From assembly GCA_035518635.1 (NCBI GenBank), contig DATIXI010000041.1, positions 1 to 64,000 on the forward strand: DNA of 64,000 bases, in the 5' to 3' direction. Source of the stretch: AC-32 sp035518635 (lineage in GTDB: Bacteria; Actinomycetota; Thermoleophilia; Gaiellales; Gaiellaceae). The notes under the pieces are model-generated. The model made no database searches and was not told where the DNA came from. It saw only the letters and a program-made list of their open reading frames with translations. Each line of letters begins with the position of its first letter. The stretch's first letter is position 1. Positions 41,905 through 50,427 of this stretch are shown here, piece after piece. The translations under genes were made by a program, and so were the position numbers.

Positions 41905-42640
41905 GCGGCGAGGATTCGCCATCGCCGTGCCAGCGAAGCACGCCGATTCCACCCCAGGTATCGCCGAGTCGGTTGTCACCCGGGTCGACGAATTCGAACG
42001 ATTCGAAGCGGTCTCGCACCTCGAGCCAGAACGTGCTCACGCCCCAGCTCTGCTGGGGCAGGGTGTCGTGGAACGCGACGAGCCCGCCCGGCTTGACGAA
42101 CGGCGCGAAGGTCTCGAAATCGGCCTTGACACCTTCGTAGCTGTGATCGCCGTCGATGAATAGGAAATCGAGTTGCCTTCCGTCCAAGACGGAAATCAGC
42201 GCTTCGACCGCCGTGGGCGCATGTGAATCGTCTCGAATGAAGGCGAGCTTCTGCGCCTCGCCGCCGTAGCCGCGAAGAAGGGGAAGAACCTCGTCGGCGC
42301 TTCCGCCTCCACCCGCAAACTCGCCGGGCAGATCCATGCTCACGACGGTTGCGTCGGGCGCGGCGAGGCGACACCACAGCCAGAACGTTCCCCCGTGAGC
42401 TGTGCCGATCTCTGCGACCGTCGACAACTCCTCCGAGCGCAGAAGCTGGATCAGCGGGACGAGCTCGGTCGGCTTTTGCAGGGCGTTCCGTCGAACGCAG
42501 CCGCGGGCGAGCTGAATGTCGGGCAACGGAGTCCGGCGAAACCCGAGCAATGCGTATGCGCGGAGCACGTTGCGCGATTTCCGGTACTCGACTCGACACC
42601 ATCTGGCAGCTCTGCGCGGGGATTTCAGCCAGGTTCGCAT
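41894..42640 (-). CDS. Class I SAM-dependent methyltransferase (Methyltransf_24-like)
   Basis: A 248-aa protein. The SAM-binding motif is VAEIGTAHGGTFWLWCRLA, followed by VVSMDLPG, FIRDDSHAP and LDFLFIDGDHSYEGVKADFETFAPFVKPGGLVAFHD, typical of the cephalosporin-hydroxylase/Methyltransf_24 group of sugar or natural-product methylases. The N-terminal 50 residues are basic (MRTWLKSPRRAARWCRVEYRKSRN). ATG 42640; weak ribosome binding site. It follows the DUF899 gene by 23 nt. Confidence 0.82.
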   Translation of the reverse strand: MRTWLKSPRRAARWCRVEYRKSRNVLRAYALLGFRRTPLPDIQLARGCVRRNALQKPTELVPLIQLLRSEELSTVAEIGTAHGGTFWLWCRLAAPDATVVSMDLPGEFAGGGGSADEVLPLLRGYGGEAQKLAFIRDDSHAPTAVEALISVLDGRQLDFLFIDGDHSYEGVKADFETFAPFVKPGGLVAFHDTLPQQSWGVSTFWLEVRDRFESFEFVDPGDNRLGDTWGGIGVLRWHGDGESSPLSR

Positions 42641-42663
42641 CTCGTCGGCGTCGAGGCCCTGGC

Positions 42664-43353
42664 CTAGTACTCGTCGCGGCGGCGGACCCACGACTGGCCG
42701 CGATCGCCTTCGTTGCGACCCTTCGGAACCAGGTCGAGGTAGTTGTAGGCGGTGTTCAGCAGGTCGATTCCGCGTGCGTACGACGAGTACGTGTGGAACA
42801 CCTCCCCGTCCTCGTCTTGGAAGAAGACGCTCATGCCCTCGCGATCCTGGATCCCGGGGCTCAGGCTCCCGTAGTTGTAGACGGGGCTCGACCGATCGTC
42901 CGGCGTGAACGAGACGCCGTAGTCGAAGTTGAAGTCGCTCCCGGCCGAGGAGACCCATTCGAAGCTCCAGCCCATCCGCTCCCGATAGGCGAGGAGCTTC
43001 TCGAGGGGCGCGCGCGAGATCGCCACGAAGCTGACGTCTCGCGCGTTCAGATGGATCACGTTCGGGTTGAAGCTGTCCGCCCAGAACGAGCAGCTCTTGC
43101 AACCGGCATCGTCGTCCGGTCCGAACATGAAGTGGTAGACGACGAGCTGGCTTCGGCCCAGGAAGAGGTCGGCGAGCGTCACCTCGCCGTCCTCCCCGTC
43201 GAAGACGTACTCGTTCTCGACCCGCTCCCACGGCAGCTCGCGCCGTTGCCGACCCAGCTCGTCGCGCACGCGCGTGAACTCTTTCTCCCTGGCGAGCAAC
43301 GCCCTGCGCGCCTCGACCCACTCCTCGTGCTCGACGATCCTGTGGCCGCTCAT
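42664..43353 (-). CDS. DUF899 thioredoxin-like protein
   Basis: A 229-aa protein of the DUF899 (AhpC/TSA-related thioredoxin-fold) family. Landmarks: EWVEARRALLAREKEFTRVRDEL, RRELPWERVENEYVFDGEDG, QLVVYHFMFGPDDDAGCKSCSFWADSFN (redox-type CxxC), FVAISRAPLEKLLAYRERMGWSFEWVSS and DREGMSVFFQDEDGEVFHTYSSYARG. Presumed disulfide oxidoreductase; the partner is unknown. ATG overlaps the RDD gene stop by 4 nt (ATGA), so the three leftward genes from 44279 form an operon. Confidence 0.9.
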   Translation of the reverse strand: MSGHRIVEHEEWVEARRALLAREKEFTRVRDELGRQRRELPWERVENEYVFDGEDGEVTLADLFLGRSQLVVYHFMFGPDDDAGCKSCSFWADSFNPNVIHLNARDVSFVAISRAPLEKLLAYRERMGWSFEWVSSAGSDFNFDYGVSFTPDDRSSPVYNYGSLSPGIQDREGMSVFFQDEDGEVFHTYSSYARGIDLLNTAYNYLDLVPKGRNEGDRGQSWVRRRDEY

Positions 43354-44279
43354 TGGTCGTGCACGTAGAGGACCTCGGTCCCCGCGAGGTAGTCGGCGAG
43401 GCCGCGGCGCCGCTCCGTGAACAGGACCGGCACGAAGCCGAGGAACGCCGGAATGATCGAGAGCACCAGCCCGAACAGGCGCACGATCGAGCGGCCCACG
43501 GACGGGACGCCGCCGGCCAGGACCCGGACGCGGAGCCGGAGGAGCCGCATCCCCGGTGTCTGGCCCGCGGCACTCCAGCCGAGCACGAAGTAGACGCCGA
43601 CGACCAGGAGCCAGCCCACCGAGAGTAGGACGCCGACCAGCCACTGTGGGCGAATCCCGCCGACCAGCGAGCCGATGAGGGCGACGATCCCGACCGCGGC
43701 CATGTAGAGGAGCGTCGCCAGGATCGTGTCGGTCGCGAGGGCCAGTGCCCTGGTCGCGATCCCCGCGTAGGGGGGCGTCGCCGGGCGCACGCGGCGGCTG
43801 ATGAGGTGCTCGGCACGGCCGTCGACCCCCACGGCTGCAGAGCGGAGGCTGCCGACGACCTCCTCGGCGAGCCCCGTGGTCTGCCTGGCGATCGCGTCCC
43901 GCAGCTCGGGGCTCGAGGCGACGTGCCGGAGCACGTGCTGCGCCTCCTCGCTCTTCAGCACCCGGTCGGTGAGCTCGAGCGTCTGCGGGCTCGCGAGCGC
44001 GTTGGTCAGGAGGCGCTCCAGCTCGCCGCTCGAGGCGAGCTCCTCGACCACACGCTCGAGCACGCGGTGCCGGACGACGGAGCGCGCCAGCTCCTCGGGC
44101 AGCGGCCCGGCGAGCGTCCGGTCGATGACGCGCGCGATCTCGGGAGCGGAGAGGACCTCGTCGACGGCCTCCTCGAGCTGGTCGCGCCAGGCCCGGGCCG
44201 CGGCGCGCGCGGGGAAGAACGCCGCGCGGCCCGCGGCGTCGGCCAGGCTCGACAGGCGCTCGTCTTCTCCCGCTGCCAT
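43350..44279 (-). CDS. RDD-family membrane protein
   Basis: A 309-aa protein: residues 1-about 150 are soluble and helical (AAARAWRDQLEEAVDEVLSAPEIARVIDRTLAG..., repeated E-rich amphipathic helices). The C-terminal 150 are an RDD domain: AGIATRALALATDTILATLLYMAAVGIV, three to four further helices, and the family's GWSAAGQTPGMRLLRLRVRVLAGG. RDD proteins are often transporters or accessory membrane proteins. ATG 44279, divergent from the ABC ATPase by 70 nt. Confidence 0.88.
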   Translation of the reverse strand: MAAGEDERLSSLADAAGRAAFFPARAAARAWRDQLEEAVDEVLSAPEIARVIDRTLAGPLPEELARSVVRHRVLERVVEELASSGELERLLTNALASPQTLELTDRVLKSEEAQHVLRHVASSPELRDAIARQTTGLAEEVVGSLRSAAVGVDGRAEHLISRRVRPATPPYAGIATRALALATDTILATLLYMAAVGIVALIGSLVGGIRPQWLVGVLLSVGWLLVVGVYFVLGWSAAGQTPGMRLLRLRVRVLAGGVPSVGRSIVRLFGLVLSIIPAFLGFVPVLFTERRRGLADYLAGTEVLYVHDQ

Positions 44280-44349
44280 GACGGAAGTATCACCCGCCGG
44301 GCCCGCGTCGATCGGCACTGCCTCCGGCACCCCGTGCGACGATTCCCGT

Positions 44350-45246
44350 ATGAGCGCGATCCTCGCGGAGAAGCTGACGAAGCGGTACGGCGAGACGCTC
44401 GCGCTCGACGCGCTCGATCTCGACGTGCAGCTCGGCGAGACGTACGGATATCTCGGACCCAACGGGGCCGGCAAGACGACCACGATCCGCCTGTTGCTCG
44501 GGCTGCACAGGCCGAGCTCGGGGCGCGCACTGCTCTTCGGCGTCGACGCCTGGCGGGATCCCGTCACCGCGCACGGGCGGACGGCCTACGTCGCAGGTGA
44601 GCCCTTCCTCTGGCCGTCGCTCACGAGCGCGGAGACGTTCGAGTATCTGAGCCGCCTGCACGGCTCGGTGGACGCCGCCTATCGGGACACGCTCGTCCAG
44701 CGCTTCCAGCTCGACACGGCGAAGCGGGTGCGTGCGCTCTCGAAGGGCAACCGGCAGAAGGTGCAGCTCGTAGCCGCGTTCGCCTCCCGGGCCGATCTGC
44801 TCATCCTCGACGAGCCCACGAACGGCCTCGACCCGTTGATGGAGGTCGCCTTTCGAGAAACCGTGCTCGAGGCGAAGGCGCGGGGCCAGACGGTGTTCCT
44901 CTCCTCCCACATCCTGAGCGAGGTCGAGGCTCTCTGCGACCGGGTCGGGATCCTCCGCCAAGGGCGGCTGGTCGACCAGGGCACCCTTTCCGAGCTCCGC
45001 CACCTGAGCGCGCAGACAATCGAGGTCGTCTTTGCCGGACCGCCGCCGGAGCTGCCCGCGATCGACGGGACTCACATCGTCCGCGCAGGCGAGAACACGC
45101 TCCGCTTCGAGGTGACTGGCGACCTCGCTCCCTTGCTTTCTGCGCTCGCCGACCAACCGGTCGTGACGCTGACGAGCCGCGAGCCCACGCTCGAGGAGAT
45201 CTTCCTGCACCACTACGACACGAGCGACGGCCGTGTCGGCGGCTAG
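44350..45246 (+). CDS. ABC transporter ATP-binding protein
   Basis: A 298-aa ABC-2 type exporter ATPase (CcmA/DrrA-like). Walker A GPNGAGKTTTIRLL, signature variant LSKGNRQKV (instead of LSGGQ), Walker B LLILDEPTNGLDPLM, H-loop SSHILSEVE and a C-terminal extension ending HHYDTSDGRVGG. Pairs with the permease starting inside its last codons (14-nt overlap). Together they likely export a lipid, drug or polyether-type metabolite (tetronasin-like ABC transporters have a similar permease). Confidence 0.92.
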   Translation: MSAILAEKLTKRYGETLALDALDLDVQLGETYGYLGPNGAGKTTTIRLLLGLHRPSSGRALLFGVDAWRDPVTAHGRTAYVAGEPFLWPSLTSAETFEYLSRLHGSVDAAYRDTLVQRFQLDTAKRVRALSKGNRQKVQLVAAFASRADLLILDEPTNGLDPLMEVAFRETVLEAKARGQTVFLSSHILSEVEALCDRVGILRQGRLVDQGTLSELRHLSAQTIEVVFAGPPPELPAIDGTHIVRAGENTLRFEVTGDLAPLLSALADQPVVTLTSREPTLEEIFLHHYDTSDGRVGG

Positions 45247-46819
45247 CTCGATCGCGCGCAGGGCGTTTGCAGACGGGCGCACGCGCACGCTTTCGTTCGC
45301 GCTCCTCTTCGCCGGTGTCGCGGTTGCGAACGCCGTCGGCTTCCGGCACACCTTCCCGACCCTCGCCGACCGACTCAGCTTCGCCAGGAACTTCGGCCAC
45401 GACAAGAGCGTTCGCCTCTTCTACGGCGCCCCGCACGACCTGCTCACCGCTGGGGGCTACACCGCCTGGCGTGCGGGCGGGTCGCTCTCGATCTTCGCAG
45501 CGATGTGGGGTCTGCTCGCCGCGATCCGGGCGTTCCGAACGGAAGAGGACGCCGGCCGGCAAGAGCTCGTCCTCTCGGGGGCCGTCACGCGGACAGCCGC
45601 GTTTCTAGCCGCACTCGCCGCCATCGGTGCGGGTGCTCTCGTGCTCTGGCTCGCCCTCTTCCTCGGGCTCGTCGGTGCGCGGCTGCCCGCGGCAGGCTCG
45701 GCCTTCCTCGCCCTGGCCACGGTCGCCGTCATTCCGGCGTTCGTGGGCGTCGGCGCTCTCGCGAGCCAGATCGCCGCGAGCCGCCGAGTCGCGCTCGAGC
45801 TCGGAAGTGCTGCTCTCGGAGGCGCCTTTCTCCTGCGCGTGATCGCCGACACGTCGAGCCTCGGCTGGCTCCGTTGGACGACGCCGCTCGGCTGGACCGA
45901 GGAGCTGCGGGCGTTTGCCGGACAACGTCCGTCCGTCCTCCTGCTCCCGGCGGCCGCAGGCGCACTTCTGCTCCTGATCTCGGCCCTGATCTCCGGGCGG
46001 CGCGACGTGGGTACGGGGCTGCTCCATACCAAGGACAGCGCCGAGCCGAGCTCGCGGCTGCTCGGCTCTCCGACCCGCTACGCGCTGCGCAGCGAGCGCA
46101 TCAGCCTCGCCGGCTGGCTGTTCGGGGCAGGCTTCTTCGCCTTCATCCTCGGCGTCATCGCGAGCAGCATCTCGTCCACCACCTTGCCCGCGAGCGTTCA
46201 GCAGCGGCTCGAGAAGCTCGGCAGCGTGGCGATCACGACCCCTGCGGGCTACCTCGGGTTCACGTTCCTGTTCTTCATCTTCGTGATCAGCCTCTTCTGC
46301 TGCTCACAGATAGCCGCCGCGCGGCGCGAAGAGGCCGAGCAGCAGCTCGAGACGCTCCTCGCTCTCCCGGTCTCGCGCCGTAGGTGGTTCGGAGGAAGGC
46401 TCGTGCTGGCCGCTGCCGGGGCCACGGTCATCTCTCTCGTGACGGGCGTGCTTGCCTGGGCGGGCTCAGCCTCGCAAGGCGCGGACGTCTCGCTGGCGCA
46501 GATGCTCGGCGCCGGCGCCAACTGCCTCCCGGCGGCGCTGCTCTTTCTCGGGATCGGCGCACTCGCCTTTGCCGTTCTTCCGCGCGCGAGCGCGGGAATC
46601 GCGTACGGCGTGGCGAGCCTCGCCTTTCTCTGGCAGCTGTTCGGCTCCGTTCTCGGCGCGCCGACCTGGCTGCTCGACCTTTCGCCCTTCCGTCACATCG
46701 GCCTCGTCCCCGCACAACCGTTCCGGGCGGGTGAGGCAGCGGCGATGCTCGCGATCGCCGCGCTCTTGACGCTGGTCTCGCTGCGCCTCTTCGACCGCCG
46801 CGACCTGCTCGGCGCCTAG
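45233..46819 (+). CDS. ABC-2 type transporter permease
   Basis: A 528-aa permease with about twelve hydrophobic segments in two halves: residues 1-280 (TRTLSFALLFAGVAVANAVGF, LSIFAAMWGLLAAIRAF, FLAALAAIGAGALVLWLALFLGL) and 300-528 (LAGWLFGAGFFAFILGVIASSI, FTFLFFIFVISLFCC, WLLDLSPFRHIGLVPAQPF). The soluble segment RAFRTEEDAGRQELVLSGAVTR recurs as REEAEQQLETLLALPVSRRRW, so it looks like an internal duplication. This matches tetronasin-type exporter permeases of Actinobacteria. GTG start, translationally coupled to the ATPase. Confidence 0.88.
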   Translation: MSAASSIARRAFADGRTRTLSFALLFAGVAVANAVGFRHTFPTLADRLSFARNFGHDKSVRLFYGAPHDLLTAGGYTAWRAGGSLSIFAAMWGLLAAIRAFRTEEDAGRQELVLSGAVTRTAAFLAALAAIGAGALVLWLALFLGLVGARLPAAGSAFLALATVAVIPAFVGVGALASQIAASRRVALELGSAALGGAFLLRVIADTSSLGWLRWTTPLGWTEELRAFAGQRPSVLLLPAAAGALLLLISALISGRRDVGTGLLHTKDSAEPSSRLLGSPTRYALRSERISLAGWLFGAGFFAFILGVIASSISSTTLPASVQQRLEKLGSVAITTPAGYLGFTFLFFIFVISLFCCSQIAAARREEAEQQLETLLALPVSRRRWFGGRLVLAAAGATVISLVTGVLAWAGSASQGADVSLAQMLGAGANCLPAALLFLGIGALAFAVLPRASAGIAYGVASLAFLWQLFGSVLGAPTWLLDLSPFRHIGLVPAQPFRAGEAAAMLAIAALLTLVSLRLFDRRDLLGA

Positions 46820-46823
46820 GGCC

Positions 46824-48284
46824 CTATTCAGCCTCTGCCACGGCGGGAGCGCCGATCGCCTCCTCGCCGTGATGCGCCGGAGCCTGGAGGCGGGTCTGGA
46901 GCAGCAGGCCGCCGACGGCCGCGCCCGCGGCGGCGAAGGCCGCCCCCGCGACGAACGCGACGTGGTAGCCGCCGTTCAGCGCCGCGGCCAGGGACTCGCC
47001 CGAGCCCAGCAGGCTCGTCGTCCTCCGCGCCGCGATGCTGGCGAGCACGGCGAGCCCCAGCGCGCCGCCCATCATGAACGCCGTGTTCACGACACCCGAC
47101 GCGAGGCCGGCCTCCTCGTGAGGGACGTCGCTCATGGCGGCGAGCAGCAGCGGGTTGAACGCCATCCCCGCACCGCAGCCGAGCAGGATCATGCTCGGGA
47201 GCACGTCCATCGCATAGCTCCCGTCGACCGGCGCGCGCGCGAAGAGCAGGAGGCCGAGCGCCGCCAGCGAGAGGCCGACGGCGAGCGGGATCCGGATCCC
47301 GTAGCGCATCACGAGCTTCGCGGACAAGCCCAGCGAGAACGCGCCCATGATCAGGCTCGTCGGCAGGAACGCGAGGCCCACGTCGAGCGGGCTGTAGCCG
47401 AGCACCCGCTGCAGGTACAGGGCCGAGAGGAAGAACCAGGCGAACATCGCCGCCGCCCAGAGCACGCCGACGCCGTTCGCGGTCGCCACGTTGCGCAGTC
47501 GGAAGAGCCCGAGCGGCACGAGCGGCGAGCTGACGCGTGACTCGATCCAGAGGAACAGCACGAGCAGGCCGGCCGCCACGGCGAGCAGGCCGAGCGTACG
47601 GCCGGTCACCCAGCCCACCTGATTGCCGTTCACGATCGCGTAGACGGCGAGCATCAGCGCCGAGGTGACCGTGACGGCGCCTGCGACGTCGAGCTTGGTG
47701 TCGGCCGCCGGCCCGCGGCCGCCCGGAAGCAGGTAGAGGCAGAGGACGAAGACCGCGATGCCGACCGGGATGTTGACGAGGAAGATCCAGTGCCAGCTGA
47801 GCGTGTCCGTGAGGATGCCACCGAGCAGCACACCGACCGTCCCGCCGCCCGCGGCCACGAAGCCGAAGACGCCCATCGCCTTCGCGCGGTCGCCGGGCTC
47901 GGTGAACAGGGTCATGATCAGCGAGAGCGAGACCGCCGAGACGATCGCGCCGCCGAGACCCTGCACGGCCCGCGCGACCACGAGCGAGGCCTCCGACGTC
48001 GACAGTCCGCAGGCAAGCGACGCGAGCGTGAAGAGCGCGAGCCCGATCAGGAACAGCTTCCGGTGGCCGTAGAGGTCTCCCAGCCGGCCGCCGAGCAGCA
48101 GGAAGCCGCCGAACGTCAGCAGGTACGCGTTGACGACCCACGCCAGCGAGGTCTCGCTGAAGCCGAGGTCGGTGCGGATCGACGGCAGCGCCACGTTCAC
48201 GATCGTCGTGTCGAGCACGATCATCAGCGAGCCGAGACAGAGAACGTAGAGGGCGATCCAGCGCCTGCGAGCGTCGAGAGTCAT
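46824..48284 (-). CDS. MFS drug exporter, DHA2 (EmrB/QacA) family
   Basis: A 486-aa, 14-helix exporter. SLMIVLDTTIVNVALPSI (motif D1), GGRLGDLYGHRK (motif A), ARAVQGLGGAIVSAVSLSLI (motif C) and the N-terminal LAWVVNAYLLTFGGFLLLGG are all canonical. It is a close paralogue of the exporter at 8251-9708 (same motifs, similar tails). Substrate unknown. Monocistronic; ATG 48284 chosen because the homology starts there. Confidence 0.93.
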   Translation of the reverse strand: MTLDARRRWIALYVLCLGSLMIVLDTTIVNVALPSIRTDLGFSETSLAWVVNAYLLTFGGFLLLGGRLGDLYGHRKLFLIGLALFTLASLACGLSTSEASLVVARAVQGLGGAIVSAVSLSLIMTLFTEPGDRAKAMGVFGFVAAGGGTVGVLLGGILTDTLSWHWIFLVNIPVGIAVFVLCLYLLPGGRGPAADTKLDVAGAVTVTSALMLAVYAIVNGNQVGWVTGRTLGLLAVAAGLLVLFLWIESRVSSPLVPLGLFRLRNVATANGVGVLWAAAMFAWFFLSALYLQRVLGYSPLDVGLAFLPTSLIMGAFSLGLSAKLVMRYGIRIPLAVGLSLAALGLLLFARAPVDGSYAMDVLPSMILLGCGAGMAFNPLLLAAMSDVPHEEAGLASGVVNTAFMMGGALGLAVLASIAARRTTSLLGSGESLAAALNGGYHVAFVAGAAFAAAGAAVGGLLLQTRLQAPAHHGEEAIGAPAVAEAE

Positions 48285-48394
48285 TCGAGAACGGCGTCCT
48301 TTCGGTCGGTGTCGGAGAGTAGACGGCGCGTGCGGACGGAACTCATCGGTTCCGGGAACGATGAGTTTGCGCCGCGGATTCCGTCCTTCCTGCG

Positions 48395-48667
48395 ATGAGC
48401 GCTCCGCCGGGACCGAGGACCATGGTCTGCGATCTCGACGGGGTGGCGGCGGATGCCTGCACGATCGACGCGCTCGCCCGGCTCCAGCTCGCCGCACGGC
48501 GACTCGGCCTCGAGCTGCGGTTGCGTCGCGTATCCGGTGAGCTCACGGAGCTCATCGCGTTCGCCGGCCTAGGGGACGTGCTCCTCGAGCCGGGCCGGGA
48601 GGCCGAAGAGCGGGAAGAGCCGCTCCGTGCCGAGGAAGAACGTGAGCTCCGCGATCCCGCCGCCTGA
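48395..48667 (+). CDS. STAS-domain (anti-anti-sigma-like) protein
   Basis: A 90-aa single STAS domain: MVCDLDGVAADACTIDALARLQLAARRLGLELRLRRVSGELTELIAFAGLGDVLLEPG. It lacks the usual phosphorylatable Ser in the D-x-S-G motif, so if it acts as an anti-anti-sigma factor it may not be regulated by phosphorylation. The charged tail (GREAEEREEPLRAEEERELRDPAA) is encoded on the strand opposite the sigma gene's last codons, a 99-bp tail-to-tail overlap. Confidence 0.82.
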   Translation: MSAPPGPRTMVCDLDGVAADACTIDALARLQLAARRLGLELRLRRVSGELTELIAFAGLGDVLLEPGREAEEREEPLRAEEERELRDPAA

Positions 48668-49540
48668 GAGCTCGATCACCTGCAGGGCCCATGGCTCATG
48701 GCCTCCGGCCGGATCCGGCTTGTACTGCCCGAACGCGGGCGACCCGTTCGCCGCAGTGGTCGGGATCACGCGCGAGCCGCGGCAGCCGATCCCGGGCCCG
48801 AACCACCAGGTGAAGATGTCGTCGCGGCCCGAGAGCCAGAGGTCGAACGGCGGCATCGATTGCGTCGCGTCCTCGCGGATCACCTTCGTGAGCGCCTCGA
48901 TGTCGTAGCGCTCGAACGCCTTGACGTAGCGCTCGAGCAGCTCGCGCTCGGCGGGGCCGAGCTCCGCGGCCGGGTCGGAGAGGTCCGTCGAGTCGAGCGT
49001 CGTGCGGGCGCGCTGCAACGCGCTGTTCACCGAGGCGACGCTGGTCTCGAGCAGCTCCGCGACCTCCCTCGCGCGCCAGCGCAGCACCTCGCGCAGGATC
49101 AGCACCGCGCGCTGTCGCGGTGGCAGGTGCTGCAGCGCGGCGACGAACGCGAGGCGGATGGTCTCCCGCTCGACCGCGGCCTCCGCGGGATCGGTCGGGA
49201 TCGGCTCGATCCAGGTCACCTCGGGCAGCTCGTGCAGGTTCTCGAGCACCGGCTCTCCTGCAGGGCCGAGGTCCATCGGGCGTGCGCGGCGCTTGCGGTT
49301 CTCGAGCTGGTCGAGGCAGACGTTCGTCGCGATCCGGAAGAGCCACGAGCGCAGCGCCGCCCGCCCCTCGAAGCGCTCGAGCCCGCGCCACGCGCGGAGG
49401 AGTGTCTCCTGCACGGCGTCCTCGGCCTCGAACGGCGAGCCCAGCATGCGGTAGCAGTACCCCGTCAGCTCGTGGCGGTGCTCTTCCAGCTCGTCCGGGC
49501 GGGGAGTGACGGTGAGCGTCCGCTCCTGCACGACCTCCAT
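48569..49540 (-). CDS. ECF sigma factor with SnoaL-like C-terminal domain (SigG/ECF56 type)
   Basis: A 323-aa RNA polymerase sigma-70 factor. Sigma-2: YCYRMLGSPFEAEDAVQETLLRAWRGLERFEGRAALRSWLFRIATNVCLDQ. Sigma-4: LQHLPPRQRAVLILREVLRWRAREVAELLETSVASVNSALQRAR. Residues about 200-323 form a SnoaL/NTF2-like domain (LLERYVKAFERYDIEALTKVIREDATQSMPPF, WFGPGIGC) that regulates such factors instead of a separate anti-sigma. It overlaps the STAS gene tail by 99 bp. ATG 49540. Confidence 0.92.
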   Translation of the reverse strand: MEVVQERTLTVTPRPDELEEHRHELTGYCYRMLGSPFEAEDAVQETLLRAWRGLERFEGRAALRSWLFRIATNVCLDQLENRKRRARPMDLGPAGEPVLENLHELPEVTWIEPIPTDPAEAAVERETIRLAFVAALQHLPPRQRAVLILREVLRWRAREVAELLETSVASVNSALQRARTTLDSTDLSDPAAELGPAERELLERYVKAFERYDIEALTKVIREDATQSMPPFDLWLSGRDDIFTWWFGPGIGCRGSRVIPTTAANGSPAFGQYKPDPAGGHEPWALQVIELSGGGIAELTFFLGTERLFPLFGLPARLEEHVP

Positions 49541-49682
49541 CCTAGGTAGAGACGGTCGCGTGGCCGAGAACTCATCGCCCGCAGATCAGTAGATCGCAGC
49601 AGGGACATTCAGCGTGCGCCCCGATGCCATCACGCTCCGTCTGCGTCAACGTGACGTTGTGCACGAACCCGGGAGGTGAGTG

Positions 49683-50060
49683 ATGGGTACGACCACCGAC
49701 GGGAGAAGGGCTGAGACATCGCTCAAGCCGCTGAGCGATGAGGAGGAGCTGCGGCAGGAGGCGATCGCGAGCTTGAAGCGAAAGCGCCGCTTTACGGACG
49801 ATGCGGTCGCCTACGTTGCCGTCAACGGGGTGCTCTGGCTGATCTGGGCACTCACCGACCGCTCGCTCGACGGCGGCATGCCCTGGCCTGCCTGGGTGTC
49901 CGTGATCTGGGGCTTCCTACTCGCGCTGGACGCGTTGAAGGCGTTCATCTTGTGGCCTCGCAGCCTGCACGGGCCGCTGACCGAGGGCGACGTGGCCCGC
50001 GAGATGGAGCGCTGGAAGCGGACCGGAACCAGGAGATCGCGACCGACGCCGATCATCTGA
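49683..50060 (+). CDS. 2TM-domain small membrane protein
   Basis: A 125-aa protein: charged N terminus (KPLSDEEELRQEAIASLKRKRRF), then two helices (AVAYVAVNGVLWLIWALT, WVSVIWGFLLALDALKAFIL) and a basic C terminus. Matches the 2TM domain often found alone or fused to kinases; function unknown. GGGAGGTGA lies 4 nt before ATG 49683. Confidence 0.82.
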   Translation: MGTTTDGRRAETSLKPLSDEEELRQEAIASLKRKRRFTDDAVAYVAVNGVLWLIWALTDRSLDGGMPWPAWVSVIWGFLLALDALKAFILWPRSLHGPLTEGDVAREMERWKRTGTRRSRPTPII

Positions 50061-50139
50061 CGTTCGCTCGCTGCTAATCGGGAGCTAGGCTCGGCTGGTG
50101 CCTGCCGCAGCGGGCGGCCGAGATTCCATGGCCAACCCG

Positions 50140-50307
50140 CTACCAGTTGCGGCTGGATCGAGTCCTCGGGAGGGGCGACGAATGCTCGTCGCGTAGGCGC
50201 TTCACCTCTTCTTGCTCGTGCGTGCTCAGCGAGCCCTCGTCGGCCGCTATCCGTTCGCGCTCCCGTTCCCGGGACGCCCGAACCCAGTTCCTCAACCTCC
50301 TGAGCAT
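50140..50307 (-). CDS. Small charged hypothetical protein
   Basis: A 55-aa protein, MLRRLRNWVRASRERERERIAADEGSLSTHEQEEVKRLRDEHSS and a short tail. It is highly charged with an RERERERI helix, typical of small actinobacterial proteins of unknown role. The only support is the plausible ribosome binding site (GGAG) and coding-like composition, so treat it as tentative. The rest of the 50061-50427 stretch holds only a duplicated start-region motif. Confidence 0.5.
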   Translation of the reverse strand: MLRRLRNWVRASRERERERIAADEGSLSTHEQEEVKRLRDEHSSPLPRTRSSRNW

Positions 50308-50427
50308 GCTCCCGTCACGTCTCCTCGCTCCAAGTGGCGCCAGCACGGCGAGTCTGCGCTTCTGTCGTTCAGCCGTCAAGCTCGAGCCCTGTGGCCTGCA
50401 CTCCAAGCGGGACGCTAGGCTCGGCAG

